The notes below the pieces were generated by a model that saw nothing but the letters and a program-made list of their open reading frames with translations, was not told the origin of the DNA and ran no database searches. 64,000 nt of DNA, taken from contig NZ_CP109479.1 of assembly GCF_036227485.1 (NCBI RefSeq), forward strand, positions 5,146,001-5,210,000. Direction: 5' to 3'. The first letter of the stretch is position 1. Every line of letters begins with the position of its first letter. Below are positions 1 to 8,317 of the stretch, piece by piece. This stretch comes from Streptomyces sp. NBC_01451. Its GTDB lineage: Bacteria > Actinomycetota > Actinomycetes > Streptomycetales > Streptomycetaceae. The translations under genes and the position numbers were made by a program.

Positions 1-405
1 TGTACGCCTCGGCACTGCTGTCCTGGAGGAACTGCCAGCAGCGCGCCGCCTCTTCGGTCTCGCTGATGGCGTCGGCCGCGCGGGCGAGGGCGGCGAGGCA
101 GCGCAGGAAGCCGCGGTTGGCCTGATGGCTGTAGGGGATGGGCCCGTGCCCCTTCCATCCCGAGCGGCGCAGCGCGTCGAGCCCCCGGTGGTATCCGGTG
201 CGGGCGTACGCGTAGGACTCCACGGTCCGGCCGGCCTCGAAGGCGTCCTCGGCGAGCATGGCCCAGGCGAGCGAGAAGGTGGGGTGGGCGGCCGCGACCT
301 CGGCGGGTGAGGCGGACTTCTCCTCCAGCATCCGGTAGGCCTCGGTGTTCTCCGGCAGGTGGGTGGGGGGCGGTCCGCCGAGCAGGTTCTCGTGAAGGTT
401 CATGC
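1..405 (-). CDS. DUF3151 family protein (3' end outside window)
   Basis: Reading leftwards from an ATG at 405 gives 135 codons with no stop before the window edge. The protein begins MNLHENLLGGPPPTHLPENT and contains AYARTGYHRGLDALRRSGWK and a HQANRGFLRCLAALARA stretch, which I recognise as the actinobacterial DUF3151 family of about 137 residues. Only a few residues should be missing. Function is unknown in the family. It is helix-rich with no signal peptide or membrane segment. Confidence 0.85.
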
Positions 406-462
406 CCGCAGTCTGCCAGTTGCCTCTGTTGCTCTGCCGGGCGCCGGACAGGTGTTCCCCGC

Positions 463-2712
463 TCAGGAGACCGCCGCCTCCTGGTACTGGCCCAGGTACC
501 GGAACGCGCCGTCGGCGGCCTGGAACTCGAACATCGCGTCGTGGTTGTAGCCGTAGCCCTTCTCGTACTTGATGGTCCGGCTGATGCCGGAGTACGTGAT
601 CTCGGACATCCGGCGGGCGATGGCACCCCGCTCCGTCACCGCCGAGCCGTCCTTGGTGCAGGCCTCCGCCAGGAACATCACGGCGTCGTAGGCCTCCGCC
701 GCGTACCAGCCGGGGCCGGTGCCGAAGCGGGCGCGGTAGGCCGCGGTGAAGGCGCGGGCGGACGGGCGGGCCGTCGGGTCGGTGAAGGAGGTGGCGAATA
801 CCCAGTCGGCTCCGGCGGCTCCGGCGGATTCGAGGAACCGCGGGTCGAAGGCTCGTTCCGTCGCCATCCGGGTTCCCCTGAACCGGGCGGTGCTCAGTGC
901 CGATGCGAGTCCGGCGGCCCGTGCCGCGTCGCCGGTGAACAGGACCGCGTCGGCACGGGCGGACATCACCTGGGCGGCGAGGGACGCGTAGTCGATCTTC
1001 CCGGCGGCGACAGTGGTCACCGTGGAGTCCCGGTTGGCCTGGCGCAGTGCCCGCCCGGTCTGGTCGCACAGCGTCCAGGCGAAGTCGCCCTGCGCCCGGT
1101 CGTCCACGAGGAACACCTGACGGGCGTCGACGTGGTTGCTGAGGTAGCGGACGCAGGGGGCGGCGAGGAGCCCGTCGGTGACGCGCAGCGCCGCGTGCGA
1201 GTGGAACACGTTCGTGCCGATCGCCGAGTTCTGCGTGTCGGCGCCCACCGAGACGGACACGACGGGCATCACCGCCTTGGTGTACGTGACCTCGGTCGCG
1301 AGGAAGCAGGCGTCGGTGGTGGGTCCCAGTACGGCGCTGACGTCGGCGTCCTTCACCAACCGGCCGGCCAGCTCGCCGGCCCGCTTGGTGTCGCCGCCGT
1401 CGTCGTACGTCGGCAGTTTCAGCCGGAAGGGGTGGCCGCCCTTGGCGTTGATCTGCTCCACGGCCAGCCGGGCGCCGTTGAGCTGGGCGTTCCCGCGCAC
1501 CTTCCGGGCCCCGGTCAGGTCGCCGTGGAACGCCACGACCAGCTCGGGGCGCGGAGGACCGGTCCCGGACGGTGTGGCCGCCGCCTTCTTCGGGCGGGTG
1601 GTCCACCACCAGGCGCCGCCACCGCCCGCCGCCAGGACGCCCGCCGTCGAGCCGAGGCGCAGGAAGCCGCGGCGGTCGACGGCGCGGGGGGCGGGCCGGG
1701 TGGCGGTGACGGCCGTCAGGGTCGCGGCCTCCGGTGACGCCGTGCCCGCCGACGCTGCCGACGTGGACGACGTCGCCGATGTGGACGACGCGGACACCTG
1801 GGTCGGCTCGATCGCGCCGATGGTGAGTACGGCGGCGGACCGGTCGTTGATCAGCCGGGTGACCGGCGCGGGCAGCCAGCCCGACCGCTGGGCGGAGTCG
1901 GGCTCCGTACCTTCCGTGAGCGTCTCACGGAGTTCGGCGAGTGAGGGCCGGGCGGGCGGATCCTTGTGCAGGCACGCCCTCACCAGGGGCGACAGGTCGT
2001 CCGGGATCGCCGTCGGGTCCGGTTCGTCGTAGACGGTGCGCAGCAGCATGCCGGCGGCCCCGCCGCCGCCGAACGGCCGTACGCCGGTCGCGGCGAACGC
2101 CAGCACACACCCCAGGGAGAACACGTCACTGGGCGGGCCGATCTCCCCGCCCCTCGCCTGCGCCTGCTCGGGCGACAGGAAGCCGGGCGAGCCGACGATC
2201 ACGCCGCTGGAGGTGAGCGCGGTGGCCTCGGGCGCTCGGGCGATGCCGAAGTCGATGAGCCGTGGCCCGTCCGGGGCCAGCAGGACGTTGCCCGGCTTCA
2301 CATCGCGGTGCACGAGACCGGCCCCGTGCACCGACTCCAGCGCCTCGGCGAGCCGCAGGCCGAGCACCCGTACGGAGGCCGGCGACAGCGGTCCGAAGCC
2401 GTCCACCGCCTCGGCGAGCGAGGGTCCCGGCACGTACGAGGTGGCCAGCCACGGGGTCTCCGCGTCGGGGTCCGCGTCCAGCAACGGGACCACCCACCGG
2501 CTGTCCACCTGCCGGGCGGCCTCGATCTCACGGCGGAACCGGGTCCGGAAGCCCGCCTCCTCGGCGTACGAGGACCGCACCACCTTCACCGCGGCGATGG
2601 CACCGCCCGGCGCGTGGGCCAGGAAGACCACCCCCATGCCGCCGGTGCCCAGCCGCCGCAGCAGACGGTAGCGGCCCAGCCGGGACGGGTCGCCGGTGCG
2701 CAGCGGCTCCAT
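463..2712 (-). CDS. Receptor-like Ser/Thr kinase fused to a solute-binding domain (copy A)
   Basis: 749 residues. The N-terminal 270 residues are a PknB-type kinase: glycine loop GTGGMGVVFLA, catalytic loop HRDVKPGNVLL, and DFGIA at the activation segment. A Ser/Thr/Ala-rich linker leads to one membrane segment near residues 350-370 (GVLAAGGGGAWWW). The remaining 370 residues, outside the cell, look like a branched-chain amino-acid-binding (Peripla_BP_6/ANL) domain, with FHGDLTGARKVRGNAQLNGARLAVEQINAKGG and VLGPTTDACFLA. The likely role is a transmembrane sensor that couples ligand binding to phosphorylation; the ligand is unknown. The ATG overlaps the stop of the upstream paralogue, so the two are translationally coupled. 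Confidence 0.9.
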   Translation of the reverse strand: MEPLRTGDPSRLGRYRLLRRLGTGGMGVVFLAHAPGGAIAAVKVVRSSYAEEAGFRTRFRREIEAARQVDSRWVVPLLDADPDAETPWLATSYVPGPSLAEAVDGFGPLSPASVRVLGLRLAEALESVHGAGLVHRDVKPGNVLLAPDGPRLIDFGIARAPEATALTSSGVIVGSPGFLSPEQAQARGGEIGPPSDVFSLGCVLAFAATGVRPFGGGGAAGMLLRTVYDEPDPTAIPDDLSPLVRACLHKDPPARPSLAELRETLTEGTEPDSAQRSGWLPAPVTRLINDRSAAVLTIGAIEPTQVSASSTSATSSTSAASAGTASPEAATLTAVTATRPAPRAVDRRGFLRLGSTAGVLAAGGGGAWWWTTRPKKAAATPSGTGPPRPELVVAFHGDLTGARKVRGNAQLNGARLAVEQINAKGGHPFRLKLPTYDDGGDTKRAGELAGRLVKDADVSAVLGPTTDACFLATEVTYTKAVMPVVSVSVGADTQNSAIGTNVFHSHAALRVTDGLLAAPCVRYLSNHVDARQVFLVDDRAQGDFAWTLCDQTGRALRQANRDSTVTTVAAGKIDYASLAAQVMSARADAVLFTGDAARAAGLASALSTARFRGTRMATERAFDPRFLESAGAAGADWVFATSFTDPTARPSARAFTAAYRARFGTGPGWYAAEAYDAVMFLAEACTKDGSAVTERGAIARRMSEITYSGISRTIKYEKGYGYNHDAMFEFQAADGAFRYLGQYQEAAVS

Positions 2713-4943
2713 CAGACGGTGAGCGGCGCGGGACCGCCGTACACGAAGTCGCCCTGTTCGACCCGCCAGAGGAAGCCGCCGGTGCCGTCGATGACCATCA
2801 TGCCGGTGGCCTCGAAGGCGAACGCCTTCGTGATGCCCTCGTACTTCCCCGCCCGCACGGCCGCGAGCAGCTTCTCCCGGGTACGGTCCTTCGCCGGCAG
2901 CCCGGCCAGGGCCTTCAGCAGCATCCCGGTCACGTCGTACGCCTCCGCCGCGTACCGGGGCGGCGCCTCCTGCCAGCGCTCGCGGTAGGCCGCGGCGAAC
3001 TTCTGGGCCTCGGGCTTGCGGGTCGCGTCGATCACCGGAGCCACCATCGCCCAGCCCTCGGCCGCTTCCTGAGCCTGCGTCAGGAACCGCCCGTCGAGCA
3101 GCGCGGGACCGGAGACGCGTGCACCCTTGAAGGCGCGCTTCCGCAATGTCTCGGCGATCAACGCCCCCCGGTCGGGCAGACCGGCGAAGAACACGGAGTC
3201 GGCGCCGGCGGAGAGCAGCGCGTCCACCGAGACGCCGAAGTCGCGGCGCATCGCGCTGACCACTTCCGGAACCGACGGCTGCTGCACGCTGTTGAGCGTG
3301 TTGCTGAGGGAACTGACCAGGTCCGAACCGTAGTTGCCGGCCGGGCGGTCGAGGACGATGCCGACCTTGCGTGAACGGGCCGTCCCGCGAAGGTAGTTGC
3401 TGACGTAGATGGGAAGCACCGAGTCGGGCAGCCGGCCGAGCAGGAACGAGCGGAACCCCTGGATGACGAGGCTGATTCCGCCGGGGGACACGGCGACGAC
3501 CGGCAGCAGCCCGGTGTCGTACTTGGCGAGCGCCGCCTGCGCCGTGGCGTCGGTGGTCGGGCCGACCACGGCGAGGACCGCCGGATCGTCGGTGAGTTCC
3601 GCGGCGAGCCGGGCCGAGGCCGTCGGATCGCCCGCGTCGTCGACGACCCTGACCTTCACGGTGAACGGGGCGTCGTCGCGCGCGTTGAACTCCGCGACGG
3701 CCAGCCGCAGTCCGCGCTCCTGGGCCTTGCCCGTCTCCCGCTGCGGGCCGGTGAGGTCACCGTGCAGCGCGACGGTGTGCACCGGGCGCCGCGGAGACGC
3801 GGTGGCGACGGGGCTGTCGTCCGCCGAGTCGTTGTCCCGGGCGACCGCCCACCAGGTCGCGCCCGCGCCCGCCGCCAGCACCACGGCGCCACCGGCGAGC
3901 AGGAGGAAACGGCGCCGGCCGGCCGGGTCGGCGTCCTGCGGCTCCGGCGAATCGGACGTCTCACGCGTCTCGTGCGTCTCGGGCTCCGTGGGCCCGGAGT
4001 CCGGCGGCGCGTCGGACGGCGCCAGCGTGTGCTCGATGTCCGGCAGCGTGAGCGCGGCGGCCGATCGCTCCGCGATCAGCCGGGTGACCGGCTCGGGCAG
4101 CCACTCGGACGCCTCCGCGTCCTGCGCGTCGCTGTCGGCGGCCAGCTCCCGCACCAGTTCCTCGGCATCCGGCCGCCGGGCCGGATCCTTCTCCAGACAG
4201 CGGCCCAGCACCTCCAGCAGTCCCGCCGGTACCCCTTCGAGGTCCGCCGGATCGTGCACGGCCCGGTACAGCAGGGCGTCGACCGCTCCGCTGCCGAACG
4301 GCGCCCGGCCGGTCGCCGCGTATGCCAGGACGCACCCGAGGGAGAACACGTCGCTCGCCGGCCCGATACCGCCGTCCGCAGCGCGCCCCTCGGCCTGTTC
4401 GGGCGACAGATAGCCGGGCGTGCCGACCACCACCCCGGTCGCCGTGAGCGTCGTGTCCTCCGGCGCCCGGGCGATGCCGAAGTCGATGAGCCGTGGCCCG
4501 TCGTGGGCGATCAGCACGTTGCCCGGCTTCAGGTCCCGGTGGACCAGCCCGGCCCGGTGCACCTCGCTCAGCGCCTCGGCCAGCCGGGCGCCGAGCAGCC
4601 GCAGCCCGTGCTCCGCCAGCGGCCCGTACGCGGCCACCGCCTCGCCCAGGGACGGGCCGGGTACGTACGAGGTCGCCAGCCACGGTGCCTCCGCGTCCGC
4701 GTCGGCGTCCACCAGCGGCACCGCCCAGGGGCTGTCGACCTGGCGGGCGACCTCGACCTCGCGGCGGAACCGGTCCTTGAAGCCCGGCTCCTCGGCGTAC
4801 TCGGCGAGCAGCACCTTGAGCGCCACCAGGGCGCCGCGCGGCGTGCGCGCCAGGTACACCACGCCCATGCCTCCGGCGCCGAGCCGCCCGAGCAGGCGAT
4901 GGTCCGCGATACGCGCGGGATCGGACGAACGCAGTGGCTCCAT
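2712..4943 (-). CDS. Receptor-like Ser/Thr kinase fused to a solute-binding domain (copy B)
   Basis: 743 residues with the same architecture as the downstream gene: kinase domain (GAGGMGVVYLA, HRDLKPGNVLIA, DFGIA), acidic Pro/Thr linker, one membrane segment around residues 350-370 (LLLAGGAVVLAAGAGATWWAVA), then an extracellular Peripla_BP_6-like domain (LHGDLTGPQRETGKAQERGLRLAV, AVVGPTTDATAQAAL). It starts with ATGGAGCC as copy A does, and the kinase halves are near-identical in motif order, so this is a tandem duplication. The extracellular halves differ more, as expected if the two bind different ligands. The ATG overlaps the stop of the upstream lipoprotein gene. Confidence 0.9.
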   Translation of the reverse strand: MEPLRSSDPARIADHRLLGRLGAGGMGVVYLARTPRGALVALKVLLAEYAEEPGFKDRFRREVEVARQVDSPWAVPLVDADADAEAPWLATSYVPGPSLGEAVAAYGPLAEHGLRLLGARLAEALSEVHRAGLVHRDLKPGNVLIAHDGPRLIDFGIARAPEDTTLTATGVVVGTPGYLSPEQAEGRAADGGIGPASDVFSLGCVLAYAATGRAPFGSGAVDALLYRAVHDPADLEGVPAGLLEVLGRCLEKDPARRPDAEELVRELAADSDAQDAEASEWLPEPVTRLIAERSAAALTLPDIEHTLAPSDAPPDSGPTEPETHETRETSDSPEPQDADPAGRRRFLLLAGGAVVLAAGAGATWWAVARDNDSADDSPVATASPRRPVHTVALHGDLTGPQRETGKAQERGLRLAVAEFNARDDAPFTVKVRVVDDAGDPTASARLAAELTDDPAVLAVVGPTTDATAQAALAKYDTGLLPVVAVSPGGISLVIQGFRSFLLGRLPDSVLPIYVSNYLRGTARSRKVGIVLDRPAGNYGSDLVSSLSNTLNSVQQPSVPEVVSAMRRDFGVSVDALLSAGADSVFFAGLPDRGALIAETLRKRAFKGARVSGPALLDGRFLTQAQEAAEGWAMVAPVIDATRKPEAQKFAAAYRERWQEAPPRYAAEAYDVTGMLLKALAGLPAKDRTREKLLAAVRAGKYEGITKAFAFEATGMMVIDGTGGFLWRVEQGDFVYGGPAPLTV

Positions 4944-5827
4944 CAGTTCTGCCCTCCGAGCTCGAACTTCACGCGGTCGAGCATCGTGTTGAGGGCTTGT
5001 GACGCGTACCGGGTCAACTCGTCGTCCGTGTAACCCTTGGCGCCCTTCACCGACACGGTCACGATCACCGTGCCGAGCCGGGCGACCTCCCAGCGGTATG
5101 TCTGCTCGCTGTTCCCGGTGAGGTACTTGCCTATCTCCAGGACCTGGTCGTCCGCGTAGGTGTTGCCGCCCTGGCCGTAGGTGGCGCCGACCGACATGAG
5201 CCCGGATATCCGTTCATCGGTACGGACCTGCTGTTCCCGGCAGCGCAACGGCTCCTCCAGCGTGGTGGACACCTGGTCGTCGGCGTCGAGCACCGTGGCG
5301 TGCACGGTGACCGCCGCGGTCACCCTGACCTCGCCCTTGGCTCCGCTGCCGGGAATCTCGCTGTAGAGGGACCGGGAGGCCAGGACACTCTTGGGGAGGG
5401 CCCGGCGTTCCCATCGGCACTGTTCGTTGAGCACGGCGACGGTGCCGGGGGTGCTCGCGGCGGGCTGCTGAGCCCGGAAGTCCGCGCCCCACGCCGCCGG
5501 TTGCAGTGCGACAGCCGTCGCCAGCTTCTCGGCCTGCTGCTTCGTCCGGGGCACCTGGGCGGGGTCCGCCCGGAACGGCGTCAGCGACGACGCGTCACCA
5601 CCCGTGGACGGCGAAGACGGCGAAGACGACGGTGACGACGGAGTCGAGGGAGTTGAGGGAGAACCGGACGCGGTCGGAGTCGCGGACGGGCCGGACGCCG
5701 AAGGGCTGGGTCCGGTCGCCTTCTCGTCCCCGGAACCGCAGCCGCCGAGCAGTACGGCCGTCGCGGCAACCGACGTCACGGTCCTCAGCCGCCAAGTCGC
5801 CCTGCGTCTACCTGCGTTGTCGGCCAT
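4943..5827 (-). CDS. Secreted lipoprotein co-transcribed with the receptor kinases
   Basis: 294 residues from an ATG at 5827 preceded by GGAGGGG. The signal peptide has an Arg-rich n-region (GRRRATWRLR), a short hydrophobic core and the lipobox LLGGC. A Ser/Pro/Thr-rich linker of about 50 residues follows, then a globular domain of about 190 residues. I do not recognise a named family for that domain. As the first gene of the operon, its product should sit on the outer face of the membrane next to the two sensor kinases, so an accessory or ligand-presenting role is a reasonable inference. The longer frame to 6208 runs into the divergent promoter region and lacks a better start. Confidence 0.8.
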   Translation of the reverse strand: MADNAGRRRATWRLRTVTSVAATAVLLGGCGSGDEKATGPSPSASGPSATPTASGSPSTPSTPSSPSSSPSSPSTGGDASSLTPFRADPAQVPRTKQQAEKLATAVALQPAAWGADFRAQQPAASTPGTVAVLNEQCRWERRALPKSVLASRSLYSEIPGSGAKGEVRVTAAVTVHATVLDADDQVSTTLEEPLRCREQQVRTDERISGLMSVGATYGQGGNTYADDQVLEIGKYLTGNSEQTYRWEVARLGTVIVTVSVKGAKGYTDDELTRYASQALNTMLDRVKFELGGQN

Positions 5828-6137
5828 CCACGCCCCTCCGCCTAGGCACCCCCCCCGGGTGCGGTGATCGTACAAAAGTACGTGAGGAGGGGGTGGAAGA
5901 TCCGGTGAACAGGGCGACAGGGAGGCAGGGGGACAGAGGGGCTCGGCGGAGGGCTCCTCGGTCGCGGCGGCCCGGACGCTCGGCGGGCGACCGTTCGGCT
6001 GTACACAGGGCCCGTCCGTGAACAGGCGGGCCTTGCGGATTCGGGGCACGATTGTGTTGAATGCCCCGGGGACCGGGGCCCCCGTGTCGGAATTCGGCAG
6101 GGGCGGACCGCTACCCTGAGTACAACAGGAGACAGCG
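5828..6137. other. Divergent intergenic region between the kinase operon and kynA
   Basis: About 310 bp without a credible gene. It must hold the divergent promoters of the lipoprotein/kinase operon and of tryptophan dioxygenase. AACAGGAGACAGCG just before 6138 is a good ribosome binding site for the latter. I could not identify a convincing operator. Confidence 0.6.
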
Positions 6138-6983
6138 ATGTCCCTCCAGGCCCAGCCCCCCGAGGCTTCGGAGCCCGAGACCCCGCATCTCGACTTCGCC
6201 GGTACCACCCCGTACGAGGACTATGTCCAGGCCGACGTCCTCACCCACCTCCAGCACACCCTCTCCGACGACCCCGGAGAGATGGTCTTCCTGGTGACCA
6301 CCCAGGTCATGGAGCTGTGGTTCACGGTCATCGTGCACGAGTGGGAGACCGCAGCGAAGGCGCTGCGCGGGGACGACGTGCCCACCGCCGTCGCCGCGCT
6401 CAAGCGTTCCGTGCGTGAGCTGGACGCGCTCAACGCCTCGTGGCGTCCCCTCGCCCAGCTCACCCCCGCCCAGTTCAACTCGTACCGTGCCGCCCTCGGT
6501 GAGGGTTCCGGGTTCCAGTCCGCGATGTACCGGCGGATGGAGTTCCTGCTCGGCGAGAAGTCCGCTTCGATGCTCGTGCCCCATCGGGCCGCTCCCCGCG
6601 TGTACGCCGAGCTGGAGAAGGCGTTGCACGAACCGAGCCTGTACGACGAGGTGTTGGGGCTGCTCGCGCGGCGCGGGTACCCCGTTCCGGACGCCGTCCT
6701 GTCCCGGGACGTGTCCCAGCGGTACGAGCCGTCGGCCGAGGTCGAGGCCGCCTGGACCGCGCTCTACTCCGGTGACCCCGAGGCCGAACTCGCCCGCCTG
6801 GGTGAGGCGTTGACGGACGTCGCCGAGCTGGTGTGGCGCTGGCGCAACGACCATCTCGTCGCCACCCGGCGGGCCATGGGCGCCAAGACCGGTACGGGCG
6901 GCTCCGCCGGGGTGGCCTGGCTGGAGAAGCGGGCGCAGAAGAACGTGTTCCCCGAGCTGTGGACGGCGAGGTCTCATGTCTGA
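6138..6983 (+). CDS. kynA: Tryptophan 2,3-dioxygenase
   Basis: 281 residues, the normal length. It oxidises L-tryptophan to N-formylkynurenine with a heme cofactor in the cytosol, the first step of the kynurenine route. Family hallmarks are YEDYVQADVLTHLQHTLSDDP, QVMELWFTVIVHEWE (heme-pocket helix), and a C-terminal WRWRNDHLVATRRAMGAKTG with GTGGSAGVAWLEK. The AGGAGA site supports the ATG at 6138. The stop overlaps the kynureninase start by 8 bp, so the two are one transcription and translation unit. Confidence 0.95.
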   Translation: MSLQAQPPEASEPETPHLDFAGTTPYEDYVQADVLTHLQHTLSDDPGEMVFLVTTQVMELWFTVIVHEWETAAKALRGDDVPTAVAALKRSVRELDALNASWRPLAQLTPAQFNSYRAALGEGSGFQSAMYRRMEFLLGEKSASMLVPHRAAPRVYAELEKALHEPSLYDEVLGLLARRGYPVPDAVLSRDVSQRYEPSAEVEAAWTALYSGDPEAELARLGEALTDVAELVWRWRNDHLVATRRAMGAKTGTGGSAGVAWLEKRAQKNVFPELWTARSHV

Positions 6984-8190
6984 GCTGCTGCGCTCGAAGA
7001 CCGAGGTCGCCTCGGAACTGGACTCGCGCGACGAACTGGCCAAGGTGCGCGCTCAGTTCGTGCTCGACTTCGGCGTCACCTACCTGGACGGGAACTCGCT
7101 CGGCGCGCTGCCCGCGTCCGTCCCCGGCCGGCTCGACGACGTAGTGCGCCGGGAGTGGGGCGAGCTGCGCATCCGGTCCTGGGACGAGAGCGGGTGGTGG
7201 ACCGCGCCCGAGCGGATCGGTGACCGCATCGCTCCGCTGGTGGGAGCGGCGGCCGGTCAGGTCGTCGTCGGCGACTCGACAAGTGTCAATGTTTTCAAGG
7301 CGGTTGTGGGTGCGGTGCGGCTGGCGGGGGGTGGCAGGGGGAGCGGCCGGGACGAGATCCTCGTCGACGCCGGCACTTTTCCCACCGACGGCTACATCGC
7401 CGAGTCCGCCGCCCGGATGACCGGCTGTACCCTGCGCGCCATCGAACCGGGCGCCGTACCGGGGGAGTTGAGCGAGCGTACCGCCGCCGTGCTGCTCAAC
7501 CACGTCGACTACCGCACCGGCCGGCTGCACGACCTGCCCGCCCTCACGGCCGCGATCCACGCGTCCGGCGCCCTGGCCGTCTGGGACCTGTGCCACAGCG
7601 CGGGCGCCCTGCCGGTCGGGCTGGACGAGCACGGGGTCGACCTCGCCGTCGGCTGCACCTACAAGTACCTGAACGGCGGCCCGGGTTCGCCCGCCTACCT
7701 GTACGTGAACCAGGCGCACCAGGAGCGGTTCGACTCCCCGCTCCCCGGCTGGACCTCGCACGCCGACCCCTTCGGCATGCGGCCCGAGTACGCCCCCGCC
7801 CCGGGTGCGACGCGCGGTCGGGTCGGTACGCCGGACATCCTCTCGATGCTCGCCCTGGAGTCGGCCCTTGAGGTCTGGGACGGGGTCGGCATCGACGCCG
7901 TACGGGCCAAGTCCCTCGCCCTGACCGACTTCTTCCTGGAGTGCGTCGACGAGTACGTCCCGGAGGGGCGCGTCGAGTGCGTGACGCCGGTCGCGCATGC
8001 CGAGCGCGGCAGTCAGATCGCCCTGCGGTGCGAGGACGCGGGGGAGGTCATGAGCCGGCTCATCGAGCGGGGCGTCGTGGGCGACTTCCGTCGGCCGGAC
8101 GTACTGCGGTTCGGGTTCACCCCGCTGTACGTCGGGTTCGCGGACGTGGAGCGGGCGGCCCGGGTACTGGGCGAGGTCGTGGCCGGCTGA
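6976..8190 (+). CDS. kynU: Kynureninase
   Basis: 404 residues, a PLP-dependent fold-type I enzyme that cleaves kynurenine to anthranilate and alanine. The PLP-binding region VGCTYKYLNGGPGSPAYLYV contains the Schiff-base lysine (YKYLNGGPGSP is the family signature). YLDGNSLGALP near the N-terminus and the GDSTSVNVFKAV phosphate-contact segment are also typical. It overlaps kynA and the pair forms an operon. Anthranilate produced here could feed secondary metabolism or tryptophan recycling. Confidence 0.95.
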   Translation: MSELLRSKTEVASELDSRDELAKVRAQFVLDFGVTYLDGNSLGALPASVPGRLDDVVRREWGELRIRSWDESGWWTAPERIGDRIAPLVGAAAGQVVVGDSTSVNVFKAVVGAVRLAGGGRGSGRDEILVDAGTFPTDGYIAESAARMTGCTLRAIEPGAVPGELSERTAAVLLNHVDYRTGRLHDLPALTAAIHASGALAVWDLCHSAGALPVGLDEHGVDLAVGCTYKYLNGGPGSPAYLYVNQAHQERFDSPLPGWTSHADPFGMRPEYAPAPGATRGRVGTPDILSMLALESALEVWDGVGIDAVRAKSLALTDFFLECVDEYVPEGRVECVTPVAHAERGSQIALRCEDAGEVMSRLIERGVVGDFRRPDVLRFGFTPLYVGFADVERAARVLGEVVAG

Positions 8191-8317
8191 GGACCCGGCC
8201 GCGGGACGCGTGATCCACCCCCGCTGATTCCTGTGCCCCACCCGTACAACGTCTGTGCTTCGGCGTGAGTCTGACGGGGTGGAACGGGCTGAAGGAACAC
8301 AACGGGGGGTGGGAAGC

